From assembly GCF_002001045.1 (NCBI RefSeq), contig NZ_MUNR01000012.1, forward strand, positions 310,001 through 374,000: a DNA stretch of 64,000 bases, given 5' to 3'. The translations under genes were made by a program, and so were the position numbers. The notes beneath the pieces were generated by a model. It saw nothing but the letters and a program-made list of their open reading frames with translations, had not been told where the DNA came from and ran no database searches. This document shows positions 1 to 9,142 of the stretch, piece after piece (positions within the stretch are counted from its first letter, which is position 1; each line of letters opens with the position of its first letter). Source of the stretch: Rhodanobacter sp. C01. GTDB taxonomy: Bacteria > Pseudomonadota > Gammaproteobacteria > Xanthomonadales > Rhodanobacteraceae.

Positions 1-121
1 CGGTTTATGCGGTTCAAGAGACCACTCATTCGTTGACGCTCATACATAGAAACAGTGCCATGCATAAGCCGCTGCGCCAAGCCACCATCAAGATCGCACT
101 ACCAAGCCGGCTAGCCCATCC

Positions 122-1054
122 CTAGCCAGCCGCAACGATGCCGTTCCGGCCCCGTTGCTTGGCCTGGTACAACCGCTTGTCCACCGCCTCGATGAACGAC
201 AACGGCTCATCGCCATGACCCGGAATCATGGTGCCCACACCCACACTCACGGTCAGCAGCGGGATGATTCCGGAGCGTGCGTGTGGGATCCGCTCCTTCG
301 CAATCAGTTCGCGACAACGCTCGGCGATTTTCGTGGCGGCGCTTTCGTCCGTTTCGGGCAGCACCAGCACAAACTCCTCGCCACCAAAGCGGGCGAGGAA
401 ATCGCGTGCGCGCGTGGCAGCCTTGCCCAGGGCTTGTGCCACCAGCTTCAGGCACTGGTCGCCTTCGAGATGGCCGTAGTGGTCGTTGTACTGCTTGAAG
501 TAATCGATATCGAGCATGACCAGTGACAGCGGCTGTTTGTTGCGTCGCGCGTTGCTCCACTCGATTTCCATGATCGCATCGAACCTGCGCCGGTTGGCGA
601 CGCCGGTCAGGCCGTCCTTGTAGGACAGTTCCTCCAGTTCCTTCTGCAAGCCGAGCAGTTTCTCTTCGGTGCGTTTGCGCTCGCTGATGTCGAACATGAA
701 TCCGATCAGTGAATCGACCGACCCGTCCGGGTTGCGTACCACGTGCACCACATCGCGAATCCATACGTATTCGCCGTTCTTGCACAGGGCGCGGTAATCC
801 GCTTCATGATCGACGCCTGCCTTCGATTGCGCAATGCAGAAATCCACGGCCCATGCCCGTTCTTCCGGATGCATGCGTTCGGCCCAGTCCTGCGCACTCA
901 CCCAGCTGGAAGGTTCCCACCCGAGCAGTGCTTCGATCTGCGGTCCGATATAGGCAAACGTCATCGTGGCCCAGTCGATTTTCCAGGGGATCGCCCGGGT
1001 GGACTCCAGCAGGGTCTTGTAGATGTCGCTATCGCTATCCATCATCGTTTCCAA
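122..1054 (-). CDS. PAS-domain diguanylate cyclase (GGDEF)
   Basis: Predicted enzyme making cyclic di-GMP from two GTP, a switch between motile and sessile life. The 310-residue protein has a PAS fold (about residues 20-100) ending in a PAC segment (about 95-130), a short helical linker, then a GGDEF domain from about 145. The active-site signature GGEEF is intact at 224-228, and an RxxD inhibitory site (R215-D218) lies five residues before it, so product inhibition is expected. There is no EAL domain, signal peptide or membrane segment, so it is probably a cytosolic sensor whose PAS ligand is unknown. The start is the first of several nearby Met codons and could be a few residues further in. 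Confidence 0.93.
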   Translation of the reverse strand: METMMDSDSDIYKTLLESTRAIPWKIDWATMTFAYIGPQIEALLGWEPSSWVSAQDWAERMHPEERAWAVDFCIAQSKAGVDHEADYRALCKNGEYVWIRDVVHVVRNPDGSVDSLIGFMFDISERKRTEEKLLGLQKELEELSYKDGLTGVANRRRFDAIMEIEWSNARRNKQPLSLVMLDIDYFKQYNDHYGHLEGDQCLKLVAQALGKAATRARDFLARFGGEEFVLVLPETDESAATKIAERCRELIAKERIPHARSGIIPLLTVSVGVGTMIPGHGDEPLSFIEAVDKRLYQAKQRGRNGIVAAG

Positions 1055-1407
1055 TTCCGCTCGTAATTCTGGAAGACAGCCAGGATGACTGGCCTATCTT
1101 ATTGAGTGGCTGTCGACGCACTGACTGCATGGCGTCACTTCCCGCCCCTCAAGGGCAGCGGGATAAGGCCTAATCAGGTGCCGCGCAAAAACACGTCTCG
1201 TGCACAACGTCATGCATGTGGCTTCCAACCTATCCATAGCCAGATTGCCAGCAGGGCTCTCACCTGTTCCGGGTCGTATCTGACAAGCAACGGTTGTGCC
1301 GGGTGTTGCGGCAATGCCCTGACTCCGTCCGAACCCGACGAAAAAGCCCCGATAAACGGGGCTCTTTCCGACTTTGCGAACGAAACCGTCTGACGCTCGA
1401 ACTGTTC
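1055..1407. other. intergenic region, no supported gene
   Basis: A 353-bp gap between the cyclase start and the stop of the Sel1-like gene. It contains one clear terminator hairpin at 1341-1368. The short reading frames on either strand have no recognisable protein features or ribosome-binding site. The promoter of the cyclase should lie near 1055-1150. Confidence 0.6.
1341..1368 (-). terminator. intrinsic terminator of the Sel1-like gene
   Basis: Stem AGCCCCG/CGGGGCT with a five-base loop. Read on the minus strand it is followed by a run of five T. It lies about 40 bp past the stop of the minus-strand gene ending at 1408. Confidence 0.8.
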
Positions 1408-2178
1408 CTAACCACCAGACTTTGGAGGAGCCGGTGCATTGACCGGCTGCAGCGCGCCCACGCTCACGTGGCCGGTCCAGCCATCGAACACGCTCGCAGC
1501 CTGCTTGTCGATCGCATTGACCACGGTCTGCATCGATGGGCACTGCATCGGATCGGGCGACGGATCACTGGCATCCACCAGACCTTCCATGCAGTAGCTC
1601 CTTTCGCCGGCATTCAAGCGGACGAGTGTGGCCATGCCATCCGCATAGCGCTTCTCCGCACGCACCGCAGCGGTCGCATCGGCGTAGGTCGGGCGCATCT
1701 TGGCCAGCAGCTTTTCAGCGGTCTCCCGTTCGGCTGCGGTGGCGCTGGCATACGCTGATTTGTAGGCCACGGCGTAATCCGACTGGGGTCGTTCAGAGGC
1801 GAGTGCCAGCCACGCGATTGCCAGCGGACGATTCACCGGCTGGTGATCGCCATCCAATGCCATGATGCCGAGCACGTATTGCGCCGGTTTGCTGGCCCAG
1901 CCAGCCGCCTCGGTAAAGAACTTCTTCGCGTAGGCATAGTGCTGTTGGCCGTAGTTCTGCGTGGCCAGGCAATAAAAGTAGTCGCCCGGCAGGAAACGCT
2001 CCTCACCTATCGCGCACTTGGCGGAGGCAAGATCGGCATCACTTGGCGCCTTGTCTGCAGCCTGGGATGCCTGAGTGCCATTCGCAGCCGCGCTTACCAC
2101 CATCGGCACCGCGATTGCACTCATCAGCAATGCCGAAAACAACAGATGCGGCCTGGACTTCAAGTACCACCCGTTCAT
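1408..2178 (-). CDS. secreted Sel1/TPR-like repeat protein
   Basis: A 256-residue exported protein of unknown function. Residues 1-31 form a signal peptide (basic start, hydrophobic core, cleavage near VVSAAA). The middle (about residues 65-125) carries helical-hairpin patterns like Sel1 repeats, with alternating Ala/Tyr such as YAYAKKFFTEAA followed by AQYVLGIMALDG. Three cysteines in the mature part (two near the N-terminus, one in the SYCMEG segment) and another in QCPSM could form periplasmic disulfides. The C-terminus is Pro-rich. Sel1 proteins usually scaffold protein-protein contacts in the envelope. The family assignment is moderate; no catalytic motif is seen. It is a single gene ending in its own terminator. 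Confidence 0.7.
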   Translation of the reverse strand: MNGWYLKSRPHLLFSALLMSAIAVPMVVSAAANGTQASQAADKAPSDADLASAKCAIGEERFLPGDYFYCLATQNYGQQHYAYAKKFFTEAAGWASKPAQYVLGIMALDGDHQPVNRPLAIAWLALASERPQSDYAVAYKSAYASATAAERETAEKLLAKMRPTYADATAAVRAEKRYADGMATLVRLNAGERSYCMEGLVDASDPSPDPMQCPSMQTVVNAIDKQAASVFDGWTGHVSVGALQPVNAPAPPKSGG

Positions 2179-2311
2179 GGCATGTCTCCCTTGGTCGGTT
2201 CACTGAATCAGGCATCCAGTCGACATATTAACGCCGATACACCGCGCCAGGGTGACAGCGGGTGATGTCATGCAAACCGGATCCAGTGCATCAATAACGG
2301 CCGCCGATGAC

Positions 2312-2349
2312 GCCGAAGCGCATGGTGTTTGCGCACCATGCGCTTCGGC
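2312..2349 (-). terminator. 16-bp perfect inverted repeat at the 3' end of the PLD gene
   Basis: Arms at 2312-2327 and 2334-2349 are perfectly complementary with a six-base loop, starting seven bases beyond the stop of the minus-strand gene. There is no T-run, so it is either a Rho-assisted terminator or an mRNA 3'-end stabiliser. Confidence 0.6.
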
Positions 2350-2355
2350 CATGGC

Positions 2356-3393
2356 TTACGACTTGGTCCAGGGTGTGCCGCCCGCATAGTCACTGCTGAG
2401 CGTGTTGTTGAGCTGGGTCATGATGGCTGCCGTGGTGGTGATCAACCCGAGTTCCCGGTTCTCCGTCAGCGAGGCCGAGGAGAAGTTCTCCGAGCCCACG
2501 AAGGCCTTCGCGGTCGAGGTACCGTAGTCGGCCACGATCACCTTGGCGTGTACGTAAAACCCGGTCGTGGTATCCGGATAGGTGCTGATCTTCACGCCGG
2601 CCTTGGTGAGAGCTTCGAATTCGCTCTCGTAATCGTTGTCGTCGTTGGTCATGCACACGGTCACCTTGACGCCGCGCTTGGCTGCATTCTCCAATGCAGT
2701 GACGATGGTGCTGTAGCTCATTTCCTCGTTCTCGATCAGCAGGCTGTCCTTTGCACCATTGATCAGGTTGACCAGGTCGGTCTTGGACACGGTCGGGCTC
2801 CAGACCAGGTCGTCACCCACCGGCGGCGTGATCGTCTGGGCCTTGAAGTCGGAGTTGAACGTGCTTTCGATGGCAGCCACATCGGACGGATCGTTCTCGA
2901 TCACCGCGAAATCGCGGGTGGTGCTGTAGTAGCGGCTGGTCAGGTTGAGCGTCATCACCGCGCTGGTGGTGTTGTCGATGGTGATGGTCTTCTGATGGGT
3001 GGCGGCGTACTTGGTCCATGCCCAGACCACGCTCACACCGCAATTCTGCAGCTGTGTATACGCCGCCTGGTTGTTGCTCTTCTCGAGGTTCTGATCGAGG
3101 ATCACGCGCACGGCGATACCGTTCTCGGCAGCGGTGCAAAGCAGGCCCGAAGCCTGCGTATCGACCAGCTCGTACATCGTCATGTCGATGCTGGACTTGG
3201 CCGACTGGATCAGGTTGTAGATGGGCGTGAGGCCCTGGTCCGGTTCGATTACCAGCGTCTGGGTGACGGTGGTGCTGGCTTGAGTACCCTCATTGGCGAG
3301 AGTCTGTGCAGAAACACCAGCACAGCCGGTACAGAATACAGAAGCGAAAAGTGCTGCCTTGACGGCAACGGATAACCCGCAACGATCTTTCAT
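2356..3393 (-). CDS. secreted phospholipase D-like protein with two HKD motifs
   Basis: A 345-residue phospholipase D superfamily protein, expected to hydrolyse or transfer phosphodiester bonds through a phospho-histidine intermediate. Both catalytic HxKxxxxD motifs are complete: H133/K135/D140 (HQKTITID) and H282/K284/D289 (HAKVIVAD), so a single chain forms the active site. Residues 1-30 look like a signal peptide with a CTGCAG segment near the cleavage site, possibly a lipobox, so it works in the periplasm, on a membrane, or outside the cell. The start at 3393 is chosen over an upstream Met because AAAAGGA lies at good spacing and the signal peptide begins there. The substrate could be lipid or nucleic acid (compare Nuc endonuclease); the sequence does not decide. 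Confidence 0.87.
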   Translation of the reverse strand: MKDRCGLSVAVKAALFASVFCTGCAGVSAQTLANEGTQASTTVTQTLVIEPDQGLTPIYNLIQSAKSSIDMTMYELVDTQASGLLCTAAENGIAVRVILDQNLEKSNNQAAYTQLQNCGVSVVWAWTKYAATHQKTITIDNTTSAVMTLNLTSRYYSTTRDFAVIENDPSDVAAIESTFNSDFKAQTITPPVGDDLVWSPTVSKTDLVNLINGAKDSLLIENEEMSYSTIVTALENAAKRGVKVTVCMTNDDNDYESEFEALTKAGVKISTYPDTTTGFYVHAKVIVADYGTSTAKAFVGSENFSSASLTENRELGLITTTAAIMTQLNNTLSSDYAGGTPWTKS

Positions 3394-3650
3394 GTTTAAG
3401 TCCTTTTGATTTGGATGACAGTTGAGGTGCGAATCCATGCGGTTCGTGGTCACCGCTCTCCCTGAGCGGATGCCGGCTGTCCAACCGATCCAGTGCTCCC
3501 CTGCAGCAGACGCGCAAGCGCCACAGCCGTGCTGGATTGGAGCGTGGCTTTGTGACGTTGATCTTTCCGTTAATCAGTGCAGGTTTCTGCGTTTAGAATT
3601 TGTACATGCTGCAAGCGCTGCTTCATGAACACAGGTGCCGGCGTCCGCAC

Positions 3651-4688
3651 ATGGTCAATCGCAACGTGCTGCTTGCCATCTTGTTGATGCCGCTGCTGGC
3701 AGTTGCCAGCGACGCGCCACCTGTTGGCAGTTTGCAACACGACGTGGTGTTCACCGATTACTCGCCACTGTCGCGTAGCAGCGAACTGGTGCGGCGCCTG
3801 CTGAGTCCGTTGAACGCACTGGGCGTCAGCCAGTTATCGATGCGCCCGGGCCATGCCATACGTGAGCAACCGCTCGATCTGGCGCTGGAAAAATTCGTCG
3901 TCTACGTGCCCTCGCACGTGCCGCCACACGGCTACGCCCTGCTGGTGTTCGTGCCGCCATGGCAGGAGGCCGCCGTACCGTCATCATGGATACCACCCCT
4001 GGATCGCCACGGCATGATCTACGTCAGCGCAGGGAATTCCGGCAACGATGCGGACGTGCTCGATCGCCGCGTGCCCCTGGCCCTGCTGGCTGCATACAAC
4101 ATCATGCAGAAGTACCCGGTGGATCCGCAGCACATCTATGTCGGCGGATTCTCCGGCGGTTCGCGAGTGGCCGAGCGCATCGCGCTGGGCTATCCGGATC
4201 TGTTCCATGGCGCCCTGCTGCTGGCCGGCAGCGACCCGATCGGCACGGCACAGCTGTCGTTACCGCCAGCGACATTGTTCCTGCAGTTTCAGGACACCAC
4301 GCGACTGGTCTACCTCACCGGTCAGAATGACGAGGACCACCTCGACATGGATACTCGCAGTAAACAGTCGTTGCGCGAGTGGTGTGTCTTCCACCTGGAT
4401 ACCGTGTCGGCGCCATGGTCGGGTCATGAGGTAGTCGCACCCGGGCCGCTCAATCACGCGCTGGATTTGCTGGACAAACCCGCGCAACCCGATGCCGGCA
4501 AGCTCGCCGATTGCCGTGCACGCATCGACAAGCATCTGAGCGACCAACTGCAGCAAGCGGAAAGCCTGCTGGCCAATGGCAAGTCCGATGCAGCACGCAC
4601 GTTGCTGGACAAGGTCGACGTCCGTTACGGCGGCTTGGCTGCGCCCCGCAGTATCAAGCTGGCCGAGAAAATCGCGACACCGCACTAG
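3651..4688 (+). CDS. secreted alpha/beta-hydrolase (esterase-like)
   Basis: A 345-residue protein with an N-terminal signal peptide (hydrophobic LLAILLMPLLAVAS) and an alpha/beta-hydrolase core. The nucleophile elbow is GFSGGS with the likely catalytic Ser at residue 168, preceded by a beta strand (HIYVGG) and followed by a helix, as in PHB-depolymerase/esterase-like enzymes. A C-terminal helical region of about 60 residues (Ala/Lys/Leu-rich) is extra. The start at 3651 rather than 3600 is chosen because the signal peptide begins there. It is transcribed divergently from the PLD-like gene across about 250 bp, and the two exported hydrolases may share regulation. The substrate is unknown. Confidence 0.75.
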   Translation: MVNRNVLLAILLMPLLAVASDAPPVGSLQHDVVFTDYSPLSRSSELVRRLLSPLNALGVSQLSMRPGHAIREQPLDLALEKFVVYVPSHVPPHGYALLVFVPPWQEAAVPSSWIPPLDRHGMIYVSAGNSGNDADVLDRRVPLALLAAYNIMQKYPVDPQHIYVGGFSGGSRVAERIALGYPDLFHGALLLAGSDPIGTAQLSLPPATLFLQFQDTTRLVYLTGQNDEDHLDMDTRSKQSLREWCVFHLDTVSAPWSGHEVVAPGPLNHALDLLDKPAQPDAGKLADCRARIDKHLSDQLQQAESLLANGKSDAARTLLDKVDVRYGGLAAPRSIKLAEKIATPH

Positions 4689-4815
4689 ATGCCCACCTCG
4701 GGCAGCGGCTGGATACCCGCTGCGCAATTTCATGCGGACCTGACCATCTTCGCCTGTCACGCTCTTGTCGCGACTCTCGTCTAGCTTCGGCCGGACCAAC
4801 CGACGGGAGTTGCCG

Positions 4816-6399
4816 ATGTCATCCGATGCCGCTGCCACAGCGATTGCGAGCCCGGGCAAAAGCTCCGGCCGCCTGTTCGCGATCATCTTCGGGTTGATCC
4901 TGCTGATCGGTGGCAGCTACGCTGCCGTACACCTGATGCAGGATCTGGCCGTCGTCAAATCCGGCAACGCGGCGCCCTACATCCTGCTCGGTGTGGCCTT
5001 GCTGATCGCGCTCGGCTTCGAGTTCGTCAACGGCTTCCATGACACCGCCAATGCGGTGGCCACGGTGATCTATACGCACTCGATGGCGCCCAATCTCGCG
5101 GTGATCTGGTCGGGTGCGTTCAACTTCCTCGGTGTGCTGACGTCGTCCGGTGCGGTCGCCTTCACCATCGTGGCACTCCTGCCGGTGGAGCTGATCCTGC
5201 AGGTGGGCAGCCAGGCCGGCTTCGCGATGGTGTTCGCGCTGTTGATCGCAGCGATCCTGTGGAACCTGGGCACCTGGTATTTCGGGCTGCCGAATTCGTC
5301 CTCGCATACCCTGATCGGCTCGATCATCGGCGTGGGCCTGGCGAACCAGCTGATGTCCACCGCCAGCGGCACCAGCGGCGTGAACTGGGACGCCGCGATG
5401 GGCGTGTTCAAGGGCCTGGTCTTTTCGCCGATCGCCGGCTTCCTGCTGGCCGGCCTGTTGATGGTGATACTGAAGGCGGTAGTGAAGATCCCTGCCCTGT
5501 ACCGCGCGCCGGAAGGCAACAAGCCGCCGCCGTGGCCGATCCGCGCGCTGCTGGTGCTCACCTGCACCGGCGTGAGCTTCAGCCATGGCTCCAACGACGG
5601 CCAGAAAGGCATGGGCCTGATCATGCTGATCCTGATCGGCACCGTGCCGACCGCCTACGCATTGAACGGCGCGGTGACCGGCAGCCAGGTGAAGACCTTC
5701 CACCAGGTATCCGCGGAAGCACAACAGGTGCTGGCCAGCCTCGGCAACGGCATGAGCGTCACCGTCGATCCGCGCAAGACCGTGACTGCCGCCGTGCAGC
5801 AGCAGACATTCCTGCCCGGCACGGCGCCCGCGCTGGCCGCGCTGATGGCGTCGATCGACAAGCAGCTCGGTGATCGCACCTCGCTCAAGGCCGTGCCGCC
5901 GGATCAGATGGGCAACGTCCGCAACGATATCTACCTGGCCGATACCGCGATCCCGCTGGTACTGAAGCAGCCCGGCCTCACCTCGCAGCAGACTGCCACG
6001 CTGACCTCATGGCGCGGCCTCGGCACGCAGGCGACGCAGTTCATTCCGCCGTGGGTGAAAGTGGCCGTGGCGCTGGCCCTCGGCCTGGGCACGATGGTCG
6101 GCTGGAAGCGCATCGTGGTCACCGTCGGCGAGCGCATCGGCAAGGAGCACCTGACCTACGCGCAAGGCGCCTCCGCCGAACTGGTGGCGATGGTGCTGAT
6201 CCAGGCCGCGGACATGTATCACCTGCCCGTCAGCACCACCCACGTACTCACCTCCGGCGTCGCCGGCACCATGGCCGCGAACGGCTCCGGCCTGCAATGG
6301 AGCACCGTGCGCAGCCTGCTGATGGCGTGGGTACTGACCCTGCCCGCCTCGATCCTGCTGGCGGGTTCGTTGTTCGTGGTGTTCCGGCACATCTTCTGA
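4816..6399 (+). CDS. pit: inorganic phosphate transporter, PiT family
   Basis: A 527-residue low-affinity phosphate (metal-phosphate):H+ symporter of the inner membrane. Both PiT signature repeats are visible: GFEFVNGFHDTANAVATVIYT near the N-terminus and the matching FSHGSNDGQKGMG in the second half, with the NSSSHT motif and its C-terminal counterpart PVSTTHVLTS. About ten hydrophobic segments are present. A roughly 130-residue hydrophilic segment between the halves (about 310-440) matches the large loop of Pit. The start at 4816 has a GGGAG ribosome-binding site; the upstream frame lacks one. No PhoU-like DUF47 gene is adjacent, although the helical 88-residue protein just downstream on the other strand should be compared with it. 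Confidence 0.94.
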   Translation: MSSDAAATAIASPGKSSGRLFAIIFGLILLIGGSYAAVHLMQDLAVVKSGNAAPYILLGVALLIALGFEFVNGFHDTANAVATVIYTHSMAPNLAVIWSGAFNFLGVLTSSGAVAFTIVALLPVELILQVGSQAGFAMVFALLIAAILWNLGTWYFGLPNSSSHTLIGSIIGVGLANQLMSTASGTSGVNWDAAMGVFKGLVFSPIAGFLLAGLLMVILKAVVKIPALYRAPEGNKPPPWPIRALLVLTCTGVSFSHGSNDGQKGMGLIMLILIGTVPTAYALNGAVTGSQVKTFHQVSAEAQQVLASLGNGMSVTVDPRKTVTAAVQQQTFLPGTAPALAALMASIDKQLGDRTSLKAVPPDQMGNVRNDIYLADTAIPLVLKQPGLTSQQTATLTSWRGLGTQATQFIPPWVKVAVALALGLGTMVGWKRIVVTVGERIGKEHLTYAQGASAELVAMVLIQAADMYHLPVSTTHVLTSGVAGTMAANGSGLQWSTVRSLLMAWVLTLPASILLAGSLFVVFRHIF

Positions 6400-6426
6400 A
6401 GAAAGGTTAGCGAAGAGTCCGCGCGC

Positions 6427-6693
6427 TTACTCTTCCGGCGCGGGTTTCATCTTCTCCAGCACATCTTCCAGATCGGTGATCGCCGTCTCCAGCGCCTCAT
6501 GCAACTGCCCCTGGCGATCCATCAGGTCGGCAATCTTGTCGGCCAGCTTCAGCTTGGACAATTCACCGTCGAACAACAGCCACTCCGCCGTCAGCGTTTC
6601 CACGTTGTTCTTGGAGTAGTGCCGCATCTCCTTGAGCTGCGCCACCGTGTCGCCGATATGGTCGGCGGGAGTCTTGGCATGTTCGTCGGACAT
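6427..6693 (-). CDS. small acidic helical protein, unknown function
   Basis: An 88-residue soluble protein predicted to be almost wholly alpha-helical and probably coiled coil, with heptad-like Leu/Ile in the C-terminal half (LSKLKLADKIADLMDRQG and ALETAITDLEDVLEKM). It is acidic and has no cysteine. The start at 6693 is chosen over 6789 because AGAGGA precedes it at proper spacing, and the upstream residues look like untranslated leader. The gene converges on pit with only 27 bp between the stops. No family is recognised. It is not a PhoU domain, being far too short. Confidence 0.65.
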   Translation of the reverse strand: MSDEHAKTPADHIGDTVAQLKEMRHYSKNNVETLTAEWLLFDGELSKLKLADKIADLMDRQGQLHEALETAITDLEDVLEKMKPAPEE

Positions 6694-6857
6694 TTGCAGT
6701 TCCTCTTGGCGAAGAGTAGCTATTCGCTCGAACCGTAACGTCAAGGACGCGAAGCCGAGGTCAATGGTCGGCTGGCTCGGCTTGGTCAACCTTCCCCCAG
6801 AGGCAGAAGCCGCCTAAGCTGAAAGCTATATGAAGGCTACGTCGTAGTACAGGTGGA

Positions 6858-7211
6858 ATGATGAGCGCGGAAATACAGTCAATTCAGGCCTCGCTACGCT
6901 CTTTTGCAGAAGAACGTGAGTGGGGTCAGTTCCATTCGCCAAAGAATTTGGCAGCGGCATTGTCGGTGGAAGCCGCCGAACTTCTTGAGCATTTCCAGTG
7001 GCTGACAGAAGAGCAAAGTCGTGCGATCCCGGAAGAAAAACGCGATGCCATTGCGCAAGAGATCGCAGATGTTCTCCTCTATCTGCTGCAGCTTGCCGAC
7101 AAGCTTGGAATAGACCCGCTTGACGCAGCGCGCAACAAAATGAAACTCAACGCCGCCAAATACCCTGTCGATCGCGCGAAAGGGACGATGAAGAAGTACT
7201 CTGAACTTTGA
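6858..7211 (+). CDS. MazG-like nucleotide pyrophosphohydrolase
   Basis: A 117-residue all-alpha NTP pyrophosphohydrolase of the MazG/RS21-C6 (dCTPase) group, which removes pyrophosphate from (d)NTPs. The metal-binding signature ExxE(12-28)ExxD is complete: E38/E41 and E68/D71 (EIADVLLYLLQLADKLGID). The adjacent W and KYP segments are typical of the iMazG/RS21-C6 type. Two Met codons lie in tandem at the start and either may be used. Only 24 bp separate it from the following nuclease-NTPase gene, so the two form a unit. Base composition is less GC-rich than the neighbours, suggesting acquisition. In this company it could alter nucleotide pools during phage infection, but housekeeping is possible. 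Confidence 0.85.
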   Translation: MMSAEIQSIQASLRSFAEEREWGQFHSPKNLAAALSVEAAELLEHFQWLTEEQSRAIPEEKRDAIAQEIADVLLYLLQLADKLGIDPLDAARNKMKLNAAKYPVDRAKGTMKKYSEL

Positions 7212-7235
7212 AGCAAGGCCACAGGGGGCCGAAGC

Positions 7236-9125
7236 GTGATTGTCTATCAGGCAAATAAAAACAAATTCTTGGACGATCACGACAATCGGGATATCGAAAA
7301 CGTCATCTCCGCCAAGTTTCTGCAGCGCACTGGTCGTTACGCACCTGAGGCAGAATTTCGTTCCTGGAAGAACTCGCTTGGTGAAATGGCCAAGGTGCTA
7401 CGCGATCCCGACATTCCTGACGATATTGGCGTCGGTGTCGAATTCGGCATCCCTCAAACCTCCAAGCGCATCGATTTTATCCTTTCAGGACGAACCGATG
7501 ATGGCCCGAATCTCATCATTGTCGAACTCAAACAGTGGTCCGAGGCCAAACTCACCGAAAAAGATGGCATTATCATCGCTCGTCGCGGTGGTTCATCAGC
7601 CGAACGCGAGGGCGCGCATCCCTGCTATCAGGCATGGTCGTATGCGGCGCTGCTTGAGGGCTTCAATGAAGCCGTGTACAAGCGCAGCGTAGTACTCAGT
7701 CCTTGTGCATACCTCCACAACTACGTCCAAGATGGCGTTATCGACCACCCTGCGTATTACGGCGACTATATTCGGAAAGCACCGTTGTTTTTGAAAGGTG
7801 AAGTCGAGCGCCAGCGCCTTCGAGACTTCATCAAAAAGCATGTGAAGTACGGAGACAATGCCGAACTGATCTTCGAGATCGAAAACGGCCGCATTCGACC
7901 ATCCAAGATGTTGGTGGATAGCTTGGTCGGGATGATGAAGGGCAACCGCGAGTTCGTTCTCATCGATGATCAAAAAGTCGCCTTCGAGAATTCGGTGTTG
8001 CTGGCTACGCGTGCATCGGAAGAGAAGAAACAGGTTGCCATTATTCAAGGTGGCCCTGGCACTGGAAAATCGGTAATTGCAGTCAACCTGCTCGCTCATC
8101 TCTCCAAGCTGGGCCTAGTCAGCAAATACGTCTCCAAAAACGCCGCGCCGCGCGCAGTCTTCAAAGCCAAGCTGACAGGCACCTTCAGGCAAACCGTCAT
8201 CGGCAATCTGTTCTCAGGCTCTGGATCCTTTTTTGAAACTGAGTCCAACGCATTTGACGTCCTGATCGTCGACGAGGCACACCGGCTCAACGAGAAGTCG
8301 GGGTTATACGGAAACCTTGGTGAGAACCAGATCAAGGAAATCATCCAAAGCAGCAAGTGCACAATCTTCTTTGTCGATGACGACCAGATCGTTACTCTGT
8401 CCGACATTGGCCGCACGGCTGAACTCGAGAAGTGGGCGCATTCGCTCGGTGCCGAAGTTACACATCTACAGTTGGATTCGCAGTTCCGATGCAGTGGATC
8501 AGACGGCTACATGGCGTGGCTGGATAACACTCTTGGCATACGTGAAACCGCCAACAGTGTGCTCGAACCTAACGAGTTCGATTTCCGAGTCGTTGACTCT
8601 CCCAATGAACTCCATCAACTAATCGCCGAGCGAAATGCCGTCAACAACAAGTCCCGCGTCGTAGCGGGCTACTGTTGGGACTGGGTCAGCAAAAATAATC
8701 CCGATCAATTCGATGTCGTGATCCCGGAGCACGGTTACGCCAAACGCTGGAACCTCGACAAAGACGGCAGCCTTTGGATCATGGCGCCAAACTCCATTGA
8801 AGAAGTCGGCTGTATCCACACGTGCCAGGGACTAGAGCTTGACTATATCGGCGTAATCATCGGGCCTGATTTGATCGCGCGAGATGGAATGCTTACTGCC
8901 GTACCCAAAGCCCGCTCCAACAATGATCGCTCTATACGAGGTTGGAAAAAGATGATGAAGACAGATCCCGATGGCACGCTAGAACGGGTCGACCGAATCA
9001 TCCGAAATACCTACAAGACGCTCATGACTCGCGGTATGAAGGGTTGCTATGTCTACAGCACAGATCTAGAGACAAGTTATTTTTTCAAGAACCACTTGGC
9101 AAACATCAAAATTAAGAAACAGTAG
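7236..9125 (+). CDS. PD-(D/E)xK nuclease / DUF2075-type NTPase-helicase fusion
   Basis: A 629-residue two-part protein. The N-terminal part (about 1-200) contains a PD-(D/E)xK-like motif: E69, D80 (RIDF) and E97-x-K99 (VELK), as in restriction-type nucleases. The C-terminal part (about 265-629) is a superfamily-1-like P-loop domain of the DUF2075/Schlafen-like type: Walker A GGPGTGKS at 272-279, Walker B VDEAH at 345-349, a DDDQ sensor near 380, QFRCSG, and a late HTCQGLELDYIGVIIG segment like helicase motif V/VI. It probably couples ATP-driven nucleic-acid remodelling to cleavage. Codon use is AT-richer than flanking genes. It follows the MazG gene at 24 bp and ends at a strong terminator. 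A role in phage defence is inference. Confidence 0.8.
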   Translation: MIVYQANKNKFLDDHDNRDIENVISAKFLQRTGRYAPEAEFRSWKNSLGEMAKVLRDPDIPDDIGVGVEFGIPQTSKRIDFILSGRTDDGPNLIIVELKQWSEAKLTEKDGIIIARRGGSSAEREGAHPCYQAWSYAALLEGFNEAVYKRSVVLSPCAYLHNYVQDGVIDHPAYYGDYIRKAPLFLKGEVERQRLRDFIKKHVKYGDNAELIFEIENGRIRPSKMLVDSLVGMMKGNREFVLIDDQKVAFENSVLLATRASEEKKQVAIIQGGPGTGKSVIAVNLLAHLSKLGLVSKYVSKNAAPRAVFKAKLTGTFRQTVIGNLFSGSGSFFETESNAFDVLIVDEAHRLNEKSGLYGNLGENQIKEIIQSSKCTIFFVDDDQIVTLSDIGRTAELEKWAHSLGAEVTHLQLDSQFRCSGSDGYMAWLDNTLGIRETANSVLEPNEFDFRVVDSPNELHQLIAERNAVNNKSRVVAGYCWDWVSKNNPDQFDVVIPEHGYAKRWNLDKDGSLWIMAPNSIEEVGCIHTCQGLELDYIGVIIGPDLIARDGMLTAVPKARSNNDRSIRGWKKMMKTDPDGTLERVDRIIRNTYKTLMTRGMKGCYVYSTDLETSYFFKNHLANIKIKKQ

Positions 9126-9142
9126 AAGATGCCGATGCCAAC

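Noticed and set aside
1106-1393. 95-codon plus-strand frame in the gap after the cyclase
   Set aside because: Runs through a terminator hairpin and has no homology-like features or ribosome-binding site.
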